Part shown: positions 49,547 through 62,900 of the stretch, piece by piece | How positions within the stretch are numbered: position 1 is the first letter of the stretch | Layout of the letters: each line of letters opens with the position of its first letter | Assembly (NCBI GenBank): GCA_018697195.1 | Contig: CM031857.1 | Location: 93,568,617 to 93,632,616 of the forward strand | Source of the DNA: Certhia americana | Taxonomy: Eukaryota; Chordata; Aves; Passeriformes; Certhiidae | DNA length: 64,000 nucleotides | Reading direction: 5' to 3' | Program-made: the position numbers and the translations under genes | Notes under the pieces: model-generated | Told to the model about the DNA's origin: nothing | Seen by the model: the letters and a program-made list of their open reading frames with translations, nothing else | Databases searched by the model: none

Positions 49547-52500
49547 ACATATACAATCAATTTTTGTTGGCTTATATCTACTCTACAGGAGGAATTTTGG
49601 GTTGTGAAAATGCGATTAAGTTTTCTATAACGCTTTTAGTAAATAAAAGCGCAAAGTCCTTTTTCTTCCCTGCTTTCCACCTTGTAGTACTGTGACATAA
49701 AATGAGCAAGCAGAAAGTGTCAGACAGCACTGCATCATGATGGGAGTACAGTGAACTTCCTGCTGAGTGGGGCAATGGCTATTCCAGGTGGGCGTTAATA
49801 TGGAATCAAATGACCATCAGTCCACCATGCTTATTTGAAATATCTCCGAAGGGATTGTCTATTAGCTGTTGCTTTGTCATTCTCCACAAATTGGAGTGCA
49901 AGGAAAATCCCATGTAGCCCATTCTTTGCTGGGTATTATATCACCTTCATAATTACTGAAGTGTTACACACCATCAGCTTCACCAGTTCTGAAAGCCATG
50001 TGCTGGCCAAGATCACAGTAGCTGCTGCCACTTCAGTGGCAAACAATTCTTATGCAATGCCATACTTCTCAGCTAAAGATTTCACTCCATAAACAGTCAG
50101 CCCTCAAAAACAACATTTTAGGGAAAATGCTTTTGCAACAATACCAGAGTTGGCCGGTCTGGGAGGGCTGTGCAGATGAAAATTGAAGTTCCACATCTTT
50201 AGAATGAAACTGGAATTTCAGAATATACCATAAGGAGAAACTCTGATTCATCACTGTTTAATTCAAGTTCAGTAAAATCCAATTTCAGAAGAAGGGACTT
50301 ATATTACATTTTTATACAGGTATATATTATGCATGTATATGTAGTTACATATAATTTTTATATGCATAAAAATTACAGCAAATCAACATCTTCCTCTCCA
50401 TAACAAATGCACACAGTTGGGGGTTCACATATGCTGAAAGAAAAAAACGCATCTCTTTTACTACAGGGCTTGACTGCTTAAAATATATCTATGTTTTAAC
50501 CCTGTAAAAATGTCTTCATTATTATGAAATAATAAATATATTATATATATTCATGCATACATAAGAAATATGTATATTTCATTTACATATTATATTTTAA
50601 GTGTTAGTATTGAGAAAGCAGAAAAAATACGTTAATTTCTTCTCAAAAAAAGTTTCTCATTCTGTCCCTCTGCTCTTAGCAGTGTACAGTTTCTTCAAAA
50701 CCAAAAGTGAAAACAGAACCTCTCCTGAGATGTTAGAGTCTGAAAGCTGCAAATGACTTCATGAGCCTTGTACATTGATATTCCACAACTGCTGCTATAC
50801 AACACCTCCACAGAGTAATAATGATTTCTTTCTGTCACTCTGTGGGAGGATGAAAAGGACAACAATGAAGGTAACTTTTTTCTTCTCAAAAACACCACGA
50901 AATATTTATGAAATATTTGCTATCAAAAATATATCTATTTAGTATTTACGTCTTTCAAAGGTAATCTCATTGGCTTCCTGTTAAGCCAATTTTTTCTTGC
51001 AGAGTCTGCTTAGGTGTAATGTGCCAAATGTGTCAGATGGTCCTACAACAACACAGAAGATATTTGAAAACAGAATCCAGTTCTGAAGAAGTGACACAAC
51101 TTTCTAAGCTTTCTTCTAGGTTAAATCACACCCATGTGCTTCCTAGGTCCAATCTAACCTAAATCCTGAGCTTGTACAATGTATGACTCTGGCTTCACCT
51201 GACAGATACCTTATCTGTAGGGAACTGGACGTCTAGGGTCTGCTTACAGGGTTTTTGTTAAATTTAACCCAGGTTCATCTAGATCACCACTGAACTGACA
51301 GACTACCATAAAAATGTGCTTTGTCCTTCTTGCAGAGGCCAGTCTCCAATAAATTTAGCATGCAGTCATACAGCCAGATCAGGAAAGAATAATGGGCAGT
51401 CTTGGAGAGAGCTCTGGGTGATACTGAGATCAGTCTGCTTCCTCCAGCTGCTCCTACTTTACCGTTATCTTATATCTTAACTGCTTAGTGTCTCTCAGGA
51501 CCTACTCCAGTGCTCCAAAATGTTACTGTGTTATCCATATAACATGCAGGAGCATGGCAGTGATCTGAAATAATCATCGGCAGACCAAAAAGTAGCAGGG
51601 GAACTGAGACGCAGGTATGGCCAAGTGCTCAGCAGTAGCACACAAGGCTTGGAAACAGCCTGTTCTCAGGGCTGCTCCTTCCTCTTCCCATATGGACACA
51701 GTCAAAAAAGCCAGCTGGAACAGCTTGAGATTTTATGCAAAAGATCATCTTACAAAATACTGAGCTGTCATACCTCTGCCAGCAGGGCAGACCTCGACTG
51801 GGTCCCCCTGTTCCAAAACATCATTGCGTAGCAGACTTTTGAGAAAATTGCGGTTTGTAAGAAGCAAATGCACTTTACTTTGTTCCAGAAAGACGCTGAA
51901 TAAAAAATAACAAAGCAATTAATTATCATTCACTTGTAGAGTCTGAGGCAAAATTTACTTTAAGCTCATGAAAAAGAAAGCAAAAACAACAACCGAAATG
52001 TACATAAATAAAAAAATAATGAAGATGATGGGTCTTCATCAGGTAGAGGAAGGGCTAAGGACAGATCACAAATAAAAGGGAGGAATGAGAAAGAAAACCT
52101 AATGAACAACTGCTGCTGCTGCAACATTCCTCAGTCCAGACATTGAATCCAAACCTGAAACTGGATTGGAAAATAAATCAGTAAGCCAACACATCATAAA
52201 ACAGAAGGAAGAGACTGTAAATTCATGCTGCTCATTAGAAGTTTGCTATAATTGTCTCACATTCACAGCGGATACAGTTTAAGTTGTGAAGGTGACCCTG
52301 TTGGGTACATGTGGGGTTCTAGGACAATCAGCACTTTGGAGGGTGTTTATTGAACAATTCAGCAGGTTTGGGCATGGTCCTGAGACTGATGGAGGACTGG
52401 AAAACATGGTGTGACTCCTGGCTTCTCACGTTTTCTTTTTCTTTTTTGTTTATTTCTTTATTTTGCAAGATTTGGAAAAAATTCTGAGTTTCTGTATTTC

Positions 52501-55500
52501 CCCTGTTTATGTTTCTGCTCAGAAATGCAATAAAGGGACTGCTCTCGCCTGCAAAAACATTCTCTGCTCTGAGACATTTTCTTCTAATTTTTTTTTAATA
52601 AAGAAATAAAAAGGTTGTCTCTGTAGTTGCAGATAAAAAAAAAATCACTTCTATTTCTCTATTTTTACATCTTTTTCCCCCATCCCAGTAAAGCCTGTAA
52701 AGCGTTTATAGTCCTAAAAACAAATACCTTCTATTTCTTTCTCTAATTCAGTTTACGCCATCACCTTGATTTAGAAGTGGGTCTGAGTTGTAAATGTAAG
52801 ATTGACCCCAGATATCTGGGAGTGCAAGTTTTTTTTCTTATTTTTTGGTTTATCTTTTTTTTTTCATGTAGATGTAAAATCCATATGGAAGTCTTGCCAG
52901 ACGTTCCTCTCTAAATGCAAAGCTGTCTAAGTCATTCAGCTCCTTGTTGTGTTTTAGATGTTAGCGTTGTCTTTCTTTGATGCAGGAGAAACCAACAATC
53001 TTAAACTCAAATCTAAGCCAAGTAGAAAGGTGACAATATAATTTTAGTATCTTCATTTTAGACCACCTTTTCACGTCTCTAGATTCAGTCATGTGAATAT
53101 AGGCTTTAAGAACTTGTCCCACTTCTATATTTTGCTTTTTAATAAAAACAAAAAGTCTCCTTACCACAATTTATTATAAGTAGTAAGATTTTGTAGGAGA
53201 AAAAAAATGAAAAAGGGTAGGAAAACTGATTATAAAATTCTAAAAATACCCATGAAAGCTACTGACAGACTCACTATCTTGGTCATTTAAAATATGTGGA
53301 AGAAAATTTCTAGAAGTACGTGGCACATCTAATAAGACTTTGGCCACAGCACTGGTGCTGCAATAGGGCAGTCAGTTTATGTCTTAGTATCCTTATCTTG
53401 CTTCCCAGACAATTCTCTGGAAGTGCAGATTCACACAAAGAACTGTTGAAACAGGCAAGGCTCACTAAGAAAAATGATCTGTGAGAATTCTCCATATTTC
53501 AAAAGAGAGTTTGATGTGAGCATGATTTTCATATATGAGCTGTGTATACAGATAGGGGTTCCCATAATTTAAGGCTCAACCCACTTGGCAAAACTTAGAG
53601 CAACTGCCTAAATGGGTGTTGCCATTTGTCCACATTTAGTGAACCCTTTAATATCAAAATATTCAAAACTGTAAGAAGAAAGACCAATGGTGATATCTTT
53701 TCCAGATAGATAATACATCAGAGAGCCTAAGTCTTCCAGGAAAAATATACTGTCCAGTTTAAGATAAAACCAGTTGCCTTCAGTTTTCCCAGAAGTTCCG
53801 GAGTGTTTTTAAACACCTTTTCAAAAGACACCCTCTACTTTCACTGCACTGACTGTATTTATCAAGAAACCATATACAGTTGTCAGGAATTGATGGGATA
53901 CAGAAAAAGAGACAAAAGACAGTCCACATAACAGTCAGGAGAAGATGATGACATATTAAAGGATGTTAATATCATAATTTGACAATAAAATATTTATTTG
54001 TTCAAACACTAACACAAGCAACAAACCAAGTTGTTTGGAAACCAAAGTTTAGAAATATACAGACGTAGAAAGTTTGATTCCACATTCTTAGTAAAACTTT
54101 TGTGTCCAAATATCTTTTTAATCTAATGCTGCTTTAAAAGTTTTAATATCTCTTAAGGATTTGTACATAACACTTCACCTGGCTCTACCTGAAACAGATG
54201 AAAATAGATAACTTTTTAGATTCCTTAAATGTACAATGAAAGGTTGTAGAAAAAGAACAGGCTTTTTGTTTTTATATCCTCAATTTTTAGGAAAGGAAGA
54301 CTAATGAAATCCAATTATATGCAGCTCAGTTCCTGGGATGAATGCCAACCAATCGCTCTGTCTCTTATCTTCTCCTCTGACTTTCAGGGCTTTGAGATTA
54401 GGTCTGTGAAGAATTAACAAGAAACTTGTATGCTTTAATTTAGCTTTCTATTTATTTTCTCTCCAAAGTGCTGCCTCCAAACCATACCTGTTTTCTCACA
54501 CTGCTATGGTGGTCTTGAACTGGTAGGAAAAAACTGTAAGCTCTGTTCTCATTTTATTATGGTCTACTTCCCTAGTCATAGCAATAAGTTGCACAAAAAC
54601 TCCGACATCCATATAATTTATCTTTTCTCCCACATACCTTCTGAGATATTGATCCTTTTAAAAACCATGAGAGAGAAAAGAAAATCCTAAGTTTAAAATT
54701 TGTAGAATCAGTCAACCAGTTCTGTCTCCTGTAATAATAATCTGAATTCAAAAAATTTATTTCTACTGAAGAAAGTCAGCACATAAACATACTGAGAAAC
54801 AGCCTATAAAACAAGGTATTATGTTCATTGAGCATCACTCTCAGTAAAAACAATTTTAAACTAAGGTAGTATCAAGTGTCAAAACTATCATAAAGTCTGT
54901 CTAGCCACACCACACTTTCTTAACCTGGAATACAAACCTTCAGTGTCCTCCAAAGAAAAACACATCAGAACAATTTTATTTAATCTAATATCAGTAAGGT
55001 GCTGTTGGTCCCTAACCACACACATAGTGAGGATATCTGAAACTACAATACAGCTTTGTAGAGAAAAGCACTAGTGTTTCTGTGTTTATATGAACATCTA
55101 TCCTGAGCCCTACCAAACAGCCTGAGTAAGTTTAACTGGGAGCATTTCAGTGTCTTCAGTGAAGTTCAGCACATTTACAAGAGCCGAGAACTTGGTCATG
55201 CAATGCAGATCAGCAACTCTTGTGAAAATATTTTTAACAACTCATGAAAAATAGGTTTATACGACAACTAAGAAAATTAGAAAATTAAGAGTCCCATTCC
55301 ATAAATAAGAGAGAATTACTGCATAATGACAGTTCAGAGATCCTGGGTAAATAGAAGCTAATAGAAACTACCTAGGGAATATTTTCAGAAAATCAAAAAA
55401 TGCACCGAACCTCAGAGGTAATTGCATGAAAATTTCTGGATTTTGAAGACTGTGAATGTTCTCATTCCTTTTATTATTCTTGTGGAGGCCTTGTTTCCTC

Positions 55501-58500
55501 TCTTCCCAATTTCCCAGGTTTCAATGTAGGGATATCAGAAGGTGAAGCAGTACATTCTACTAAAATACTGTTTTCTGGAAGGCTTCATATAAAACAGGCA
55601 AGATCTTATTGCTAGCAACAATATCCTAACAACAGACCCTGCTGTACTTTCATTCCCCCAGCTTTCCCCTTTATGTAGCCACGTTCTTCTGCCAACCAGA
55701 CCTTCAAACGGGAAAATTCATTAGAATATGATTTATAGTGCATCCACTGAGATCACATTCATTACTATTCTTGGGAGTTATTTCAGCAATATAAAGCAGG
55801 CATCATGCTGATTTACCCTACTCTATAATGCTTAGGGGTCTATTGTATTATTAAAGCAGTGGAATGTAATAAAACCACACCTATTTTAATGTTCATATAA
55901 AATATTCATCTCTGTTGGATAAAGGTTTTCATTTTTAATGCATTACATAACATTCCTAACTTTAGTGGCAGAGGCTACAACTCAGGTTGTTTGAATTTAT
56001 TTATATTTTTTCAAATGAAAAGAGATTTTCTCTTTGGTTTCTGTAAAAACAAGCAAAACTCGAGACGTCTACAGCTTCTGTGCTCAATAAAGAGTCAAAA
56101 TGTTTGTTTAATAAAAAGGCAGTTTTCATTTAATAACTGGTATATTAAAAGTACAGTTATCAGTTCTCAGATATAGGGAGGTACCTCCATTCTAATCTGG
56201 AAAAAGATACAGATATATGTAATTTCCCAAGAGACTGACTTCTGTAGGAAGGTAAATCAACGTCTCCAAGAGATCTCCAGAATCAGGGGACCAAGCCCAT
56301 GCAGAATGCTAAGAGGTCATAGCCTCATCCCATCAGGGCCAGAGACCAGCTTTTCTGAACACTGTACAAGAACCCAGGTAAGAAGCCCTTCCCTCTCTGC
56401 TTGAAGCTGAGGGCACCTGGGCTGCTTGCTTCTCTCACATAGCTTAAGGATGGAATGAGTTAAATAATCCCCCTTACAACTGGACCACAGATGCAGAGAA
56501 TCTAGAGAAGGCAAAGATACAAATCCTTATATTTTGAAGCATGCACCCCTTTCAACTTATTCCCAAAATCCTGATAAGGATTTTGTGGCCTTTATGCATT
56601 ACAGGCTCCCATTCAGCCAACATCAGACAAACATCAGCAATCAAACCATAATAATGTTAAAATTAATTACTTTCTTTTATGCTGTAATTTAGTATATTAA
56701 TTACAGATAATGACAAACAAGGATTTAAAGATAATGCTTATGGAGAATTGGTCTCCTCTGTGTGTTCTGTCTGTTTTCTCCACTGGCTTTTCTATATTTA
56801 TGTGCTCCCGTTATGTGCTTTCCTTGTCTGTGCATGAGTGTAGGCTGTGGACTTTCTAGGATGAGACTACCTTTATATGAAACTCAGCAGAGTAGGATCT
56901 AGCCAGCATTTGTAGCTGTACTGTAAGGAAAAAACTATTAATAATAAAAGGATTTAATTTTATTTAATTTTCCAACTTAAAACCCAAGAACTACTCTGTT
57001 TACCAAATTCAGTACAACCAGAGGATTTTTTTTCCCCTCTGACATGTATACTGCTGCATGTGCTGACATTCCAGAAATATTATGATAAAAGACAGGTTGC
57101 TTTTGATTTCTTCAAGTTATTTAATGTGTTCAACCCAACAGGATTAAAGGAATTTTTAAATCCTGCAATGTATGTCTGGTTCTTTACATAAAACTCAACA
57201 TCATATAACTGCATCTAAGGAATTTACAAGGTAATAGGGAGTTTCAGAAACTTGTTCTGAGATAAAGCTGTCATGTTGAAGAGAAAGATAGTTCAGTACA
57301 CACACATGTGGTGAAAATGTGGCACTATATCTGGAATATGTCCTCATAAATACCATTCTGAACTGACTGGGTGAAAATCTCTATAACATCAAAGGATGTT
57401 TTGGGAGAAGAGTTTCTTGGAAAGAATAGATTACTGACTTTGGAGTTTAAGTCCCAGAAAAAATGTCAAGGTGAAGAAGGAAATTCTCAGTACCTTGCGA
57501 TGTAATCAGATCACCTAAACATTCCTTCTATTTAAAAACAATCCCTTTTGAATAGGTTTGAATAGCCAATATTGACTTTTGTACCTTTTCACTACGTATT
57601 CATCATAGTGGTCATTTCTATTAAAAAACAAATAACATGGAAGAGTCTGGTAACAATACGTCTAATTTTCATTTTTTTTTTTGAAGTATCCTTCTTGCAG
57701 AACATGATTTTGGAAAAGAGGTTGGTGGAGAGCAGGTCAAAAGCTCCAGGACGGGCCTAAGGAACTGTAACACAATGGGGTCTCCTCGGGGGCGATGGTA
57801 ATATAAATAATAATAAAATTATAACAATTCTGCCTGCCAGGCTTCCTTCTTCAGGATATTACTGCAACGCATCTGAATGTGCTTTGACCTACCTAATGCT
57901 TTTTGATTCCCTATTCTGGGAGCTATTCGTGCCTTCATGCATATTTCTGACTTTCCTTTAAGAGAGACATTAAATGATTGAACAGATTTAACCTAATTTT
58001 TGACCAGCAGCAGTCAATGAATTCCTGAATATTTATTTTTACATCTTGGTTCAAATCTGTCAAGATAAAATCCTACACAAAACTTTCCCTCTGAAATCTT
58101 GGGCAAATCTTACTTTTAGTCACTTACCTAACCACCATCCAGATGCAGTTGCTGTAATACTTATAAGAACCTACCTTTAATTAAAACCTTATTGCAACAA
58201 CAGAGAAACAGTGGGCTTTTCCACCCAGCCAAGTGGAAGCTGCAGAATTTGTTTTATAATTCAATTTTTACAGAGCCCTTTTCAGAGGAGACTCTTCCCC
58301 TTCCTGTCTGTCTTTGATTATTGCTGGGCTGGTGCCACTATCATGGCCTGTGCACTGCAAGACTAAATCTGAGTTTTTGCAACACAAAAGAGTGGGTCCA
58401 GCTCGTCAGTCACTCCAGACTTGTATCTGACAGAACTCTGGAAGCTCAGACCTTGTACAAAATGCCAATAAAATCCAACCTTCCCAACTGCATTCCTTTA

Positions 58501-59353
58501 AAAGCCACTATTGTTCTCATTCATGATTGAACAGCTCAGCTTTCATTTCAAATGAAAAAAAAAAAAAAAAAAAAAAAAAAGGAAGTACAGGCTGTGTTGA
58601 ACTACTTTCAGACATTTCTTATCCCCTCAGGGCATTTCAATACTATTGTAAGGCTTTTGAATGTAGCACCCCTGAAATGGTGATGGTTATTATCTTTTCC
58701 TATAGGACAAAACCTCTCTGATTAATGCCAGAAAAACATTTCTATAATCTTTTCAAAGAACTTGCAGAATTGGAAAGGCAGAGCAGCAAATTCATGCAAG
58801 GCACAATTTTACTGGCAGACAAATAGATGATGGATTAAATCTGGTGTTACTTCAGCTTCTTCAGTAATGAGCCATGAGCCATTTTCATTGTGATCCCAAA
58901 TTGTTTTTCTAAGTCACATTCTGGGCTTCAAGACAATGCAAGCAGTTATAAATTATTCTCATTTTGTGTAGTGTTATGCTAGAAAAACAATGAGCTCCAG
59001 GAAGATGTCATGAATGGAAGTGTTTCTAACACAGACATCTTGGTAGCCCTTTTCACCTTTCTTGATTATGCTTCTTAATTTATCCCTTTATTAGAATTAC
59101 TTCCTAAAAATAAACTACAAACTTCCAGTGTGCTAGACACTAGAAAGAGGTCATGGTCCTTACCCAGGAGAAATTATGATGTAAAACACTAGGCAATAGG
59201 ACAGTTAAATTAGTGAGCTATAAAACAAACATCTGAATATTTTTCTATTGATATATTTTTAGAAAAGGTATAATTTGCCTCAACTCCTTTCATATTCTGA
59301 CACCTGTATTTTAGGAAAGGGAAAATAGGTATGGAGATTATTTATATTAGACA
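49547..59353. other. No gene seen: longest repeat-poor stretch
   Basis: Nearly 10 kb with no recognisable mobile element. An 85-codon plus frame at 49835-50092 (with VLHTISFTSSESHVLAKITV) is unrecognised. AT-rich blocks with TAATTA-type homeodomain core motifs occur, for example at 56640-56745. The low repeat density would fit regulatory or intronic DNA, but that is inference. Confidence 0.5.
58555..58580 (+). repeat. Poly-A run (26 nt)
   Basis: Uninterrupted A26. The 200 bp upstream (58330-58550) is moderately GC-rich but shows no recognisable gene or SINE and no AATAAA close to the run. Confidence 0.95.
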
Positions 59354-59940
59354 CACAGAATCACAGAAGGGGTCAGGTTGGAAGGGACCACAGTGGGTCG
59401 TCTGGTCCAACCTCCTTGCCCAAGCAGGGTCAACGCAGAGCACATGGCCCAGGATTGTATCCAGATGGTTTTTAATCATCTCCTATAAGGGAGACTCCAG
59501 AACCTCTCTGGACATCCTATTCCAGTGCATTGTCACCCACAAAGGAAAGAAGTCCTTCCCCATATTAAACTGGAACTTCCTGTGGATCCATATCTGCCCA
59601 TTGCTTCTTGCCCCACTGCTCAGTACCACCACCCTCATGACACCCTCCCTGCAGATACTGACAGAGATTGACACAGTCCCCTCTCAGTTTTCTCTTCTCA
59701 GCCCAGCTCCTGCAGCCTCTCCTCATACAAGATGCTCCAGTCTCTGAATCAGCTCTGTAGCTCCACTGGACCTGCTCCTGCAGCTCCATTTCTCTCTTGC
59801 CCTGAGGAGCCCAGAACTTGACACAGAGCTCCAGATGTGGCTTCACCAGGGCTGAGTAGAGGGGCAGGATCACCTCCCTTGACCAAATGCTCTTCCTGAT
59901 GCACTCCAGGATTCCATTGGCCTTCTTGGCCACAAGGGCT
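59354..59940 (-). mobile_element. CR1 LINE 3' fragment (5'-truncated)
   Basis: Minus-strand CR1 copy. Read on the minus strand it begins near 59940 in the ORF2 C-terminal region ([37 protein letters not shown]). It continues through a degraded frame with KRKLRGDCVNLCQYLQGGC, then the 3' UTR, and ends near 59354 with the CR1 hallmark TTGGACCAG...TCCAACCTGACCC and TTCTGTGATTCTGTG. The 5' end is truncated, as is usual for LINE insertions primed from the 3' end. The frame is interrupted relative to other CR1 copies, and no functional protein is expected. A 122-codon open stretch at 59565-59933 lies wholly inside this element. Confidence 0.93.
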
Positions 59941-62900
59941 CCCTGTTAGTTTATGGACACCTTGTTGCCTGATATTAATTTAAATTTTATTCCTATTTTA
60001 AAACCCCAACACTATGTTGGTTTCTCTGTGATGAACTAGCAGAGGTGAAAAGGCCCAATATCTATGGGCAGGTCAGACAAACTTTAGTGCTTTGCGTCCT
60101 AGTGGAACAGGGAGCAAAGTACTGATGCTTCCCTCCATTATGCAAAGGTAAAAATAGGTAGATTCAAATAAAACAATTTTAAAAATCCAACCCTGTGAGT
60201 AAGAAAGTATTTACATGAAAATGTTAAGTAGGAAGGTTTCTTCAGTTTTTCTTTCTGGTGTTTAAGTGCCTTTTTTTGTAAAGAAAACCCCCTTAAAATC
60301 AAAAGCCGCTGCTAAATGTGAGCTCAGGCACAGATTTTTTTTTCTTTTTAATTCTTTTTCATTAAGAATGGTCCATGGAAGATATAAGATAAGATAGAGC
60401 GCTTCTCTTGGGCACACTTGGTATTTGAGCAGTGTAAATCTCCATCCACTTGGAGGGATTCAGACCCAAAGTTCCCATGAAGCTGGGGTGGAAACTTGCC
60501 TGAGATACCCCAGTGAAGCTGCACATGGAAGTCACGCAAACCTCCCTCTAAGAGGAAGAAGAGAGATACAGAGAAGGTGAGAATCTATAGCACACTCATA
60601 GGATACTCACCTGAAAGGCAGGAGAGTAGCAATTGATTTATTTTTTTTACCAGGTTGCAAAGTCCAATCCATATTGCCAGCAAAGATTACTCCTATGAAA
60701 AGCACTGACATCCAAATAGGAGATCCAAACAGCCCTATCTAATTTAACTACCCAGAAATCAATCCAAACACTAAGGAGCTTGGAAGAACCTGTCCCAGCT
60801 CTCTCTGGGATTCCCCCCAACACACACCTTTTTTTTCTCTAATTAGCTGCTTGAAATAACACCTTTTTACACAAAATGAAAAAATTATCTTCTCTGTTAT
60901 CTAATGGTTTAATTTTTCAACATTCACATTGAAAGTCATAAAGAAGGATGTCCTTGTGGACCAGCTTTCTTCCATAATAGCAAATAAACTGGACTCCATT
61001 CCCCATTTTCATTAATATTAAAGAATTTTATACCACGTGTAAATAGCATAAATTTGTGAGCAGGAAAGGATTTTTTTCAGTGGTACAGCCACTGAAGAGG
61101 AGATAATGTTTGCTCACATTTGACAAGAAGTGAAGAAACTGAATAGATCCTGCACAAACTGGATGAATTTTCTTTCTACAGAAATACTAGGAAAGCCAAG
61201 ACCCGCTGTTTTGGGCACAGTCTTATTTAATCCAGATACTCAGAATGTATCTGCAAACAATATTGGATAACATTAGCAAAAACATACTGATTGCTGGGTC
61301 TGTTGGGGCTGTGATGGACCAAATGTACCTATGCTGTTTAGGCAGTGGAAGTTACATGTCTGAGATAACGTGACAGCTGAAGGACAGTTTCATACAGCTC
61401 AAGAGCACCTGATGCTGATGTAAGTTCTTTCATGGCAAGGAGGTGCAAGGTGGCTGGGGAAATCTGTACACAATGAGATGAATAAGATCTGCTATTCTAA
61501 TCTCTCCAAACAAATTATATAGTAAAGCATTGTCTAGATCCATCTAAATTTAACATGAGGGGTCCTTTGTGTTTTTACTTAGTGGATTAACAGTGATCTT
61601 ATCCAAACATCCTCTTCTCCCTCACTGTTTCCTTCCTTATTGCCTGTTTCTCCTCTACAGCTGAGAGGAAGCACCACAGGACTGTCCACTAGGTCACATT
61701 GTGTTTGTCCAGGGCCCCTTGCCCCAACTGAAGCTGAACACACACATTTTAGAGGTGTTACAAGACTAAAATATATGGGCAATGGTACATAAAGATTAGG
61801 CATCAGAAAGCAGGGAGAGATGGAAGAAGTACGTAATAAAATTCCATTCCTGCCACCCACGCCCAGCTCTCCTCTTGTTGCTAGAGGGGAAGGAAGACTC
61901 TCTCTCTTGTTCTCTTTCTCTCTTTCCCCCTGCTTCCCTTCCTACCTGGACAGGTGTTCCCTGGTCAGTCTCCCACTGGAGCAACCTTCAGCAGATCCTA
62001 GGACTCGTGCTCCCTGGTCACTGGCACATGTGAGGGACTGGCCTCTTTCAGAAAATGCTGGTGACATGTGGCCAGCCATTCCACACATAAAACCCTGGAA
62101 GTTCTTAATGTGTTCAGCATGTGCAAACTGATTAAGTTCTGACTACAGGGAAACATAATCGTCTGCATATAGTTGGAGGTAGTAAGAGGAGAAGTTATTA
62201 AACATGGTATGAGGGAGTTTATTAGGAGTAATAGGATGGAACTGAGAAGGCAAACACTTGAACATATGGAAAAGCTGCCAGACAATGAGATCAACTCAGT
62301 CACAAAGACTAGTGCAAGGAGGTGGAGGAAACCACATTTAAAATTAGACTTAACAATAGAAAATGTGCTGTGGGGGACATGCCTGCCTGGCAGAGATGTG
62401 CAGAACCCGTTTCTTTTCACACCTAGCATCCTTGGATCTGAAAACAGGTCCAATCACAAGAGATCCAGACTCCAAAATCTGAGGCTTCATGCCATTTCTG
62501 CTATGAGCAGAAGAAAAATCTTTTTAACATATGTTATGAGCTACTGGCAACAGTAGCTGAGCTGATGGTGACAAAGATGGGAAAACCAAACAAGGGATAT
62601 GAGGCCATCTTTGCACTGACAAAGGCCAAAGAGGACATTACAGGACTGTGATATTTATTTCCAGACTAGCCATCACCCCTGCCTTTGCCTAAAACTTTTC
62701 TTATGCATCCAGTATTTTCTGGGTGGAAATGGAGTAAAAGGAAAGTACGATGTGTGAGGTTAAACAAGAAAGTAACTAAAATTATGTCCAGGGTGTGGGA
62801 AGTTCAAGCAATATATTTGGCCTTTCAGTGCAAGGGAAAGAGAGCTGCTGGGAAAGTCTGGCATGGTTATTTTTACAGCTCCATGACTATTGCTAAACAC

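Noticed and set aside
49835..50092. 85-codon plus frame resembling part of a membrane or enzyme protein
   Set aside because: No family recognised; flanking frames are closed and there is no A-tail or splice evidence. A translated search would decide.
61998..62556. 151-codon minus and 127-codon plus overlapping frames
   Set aside because: They are largely complements of one another and neither shows a recognisable family or a transcript context.
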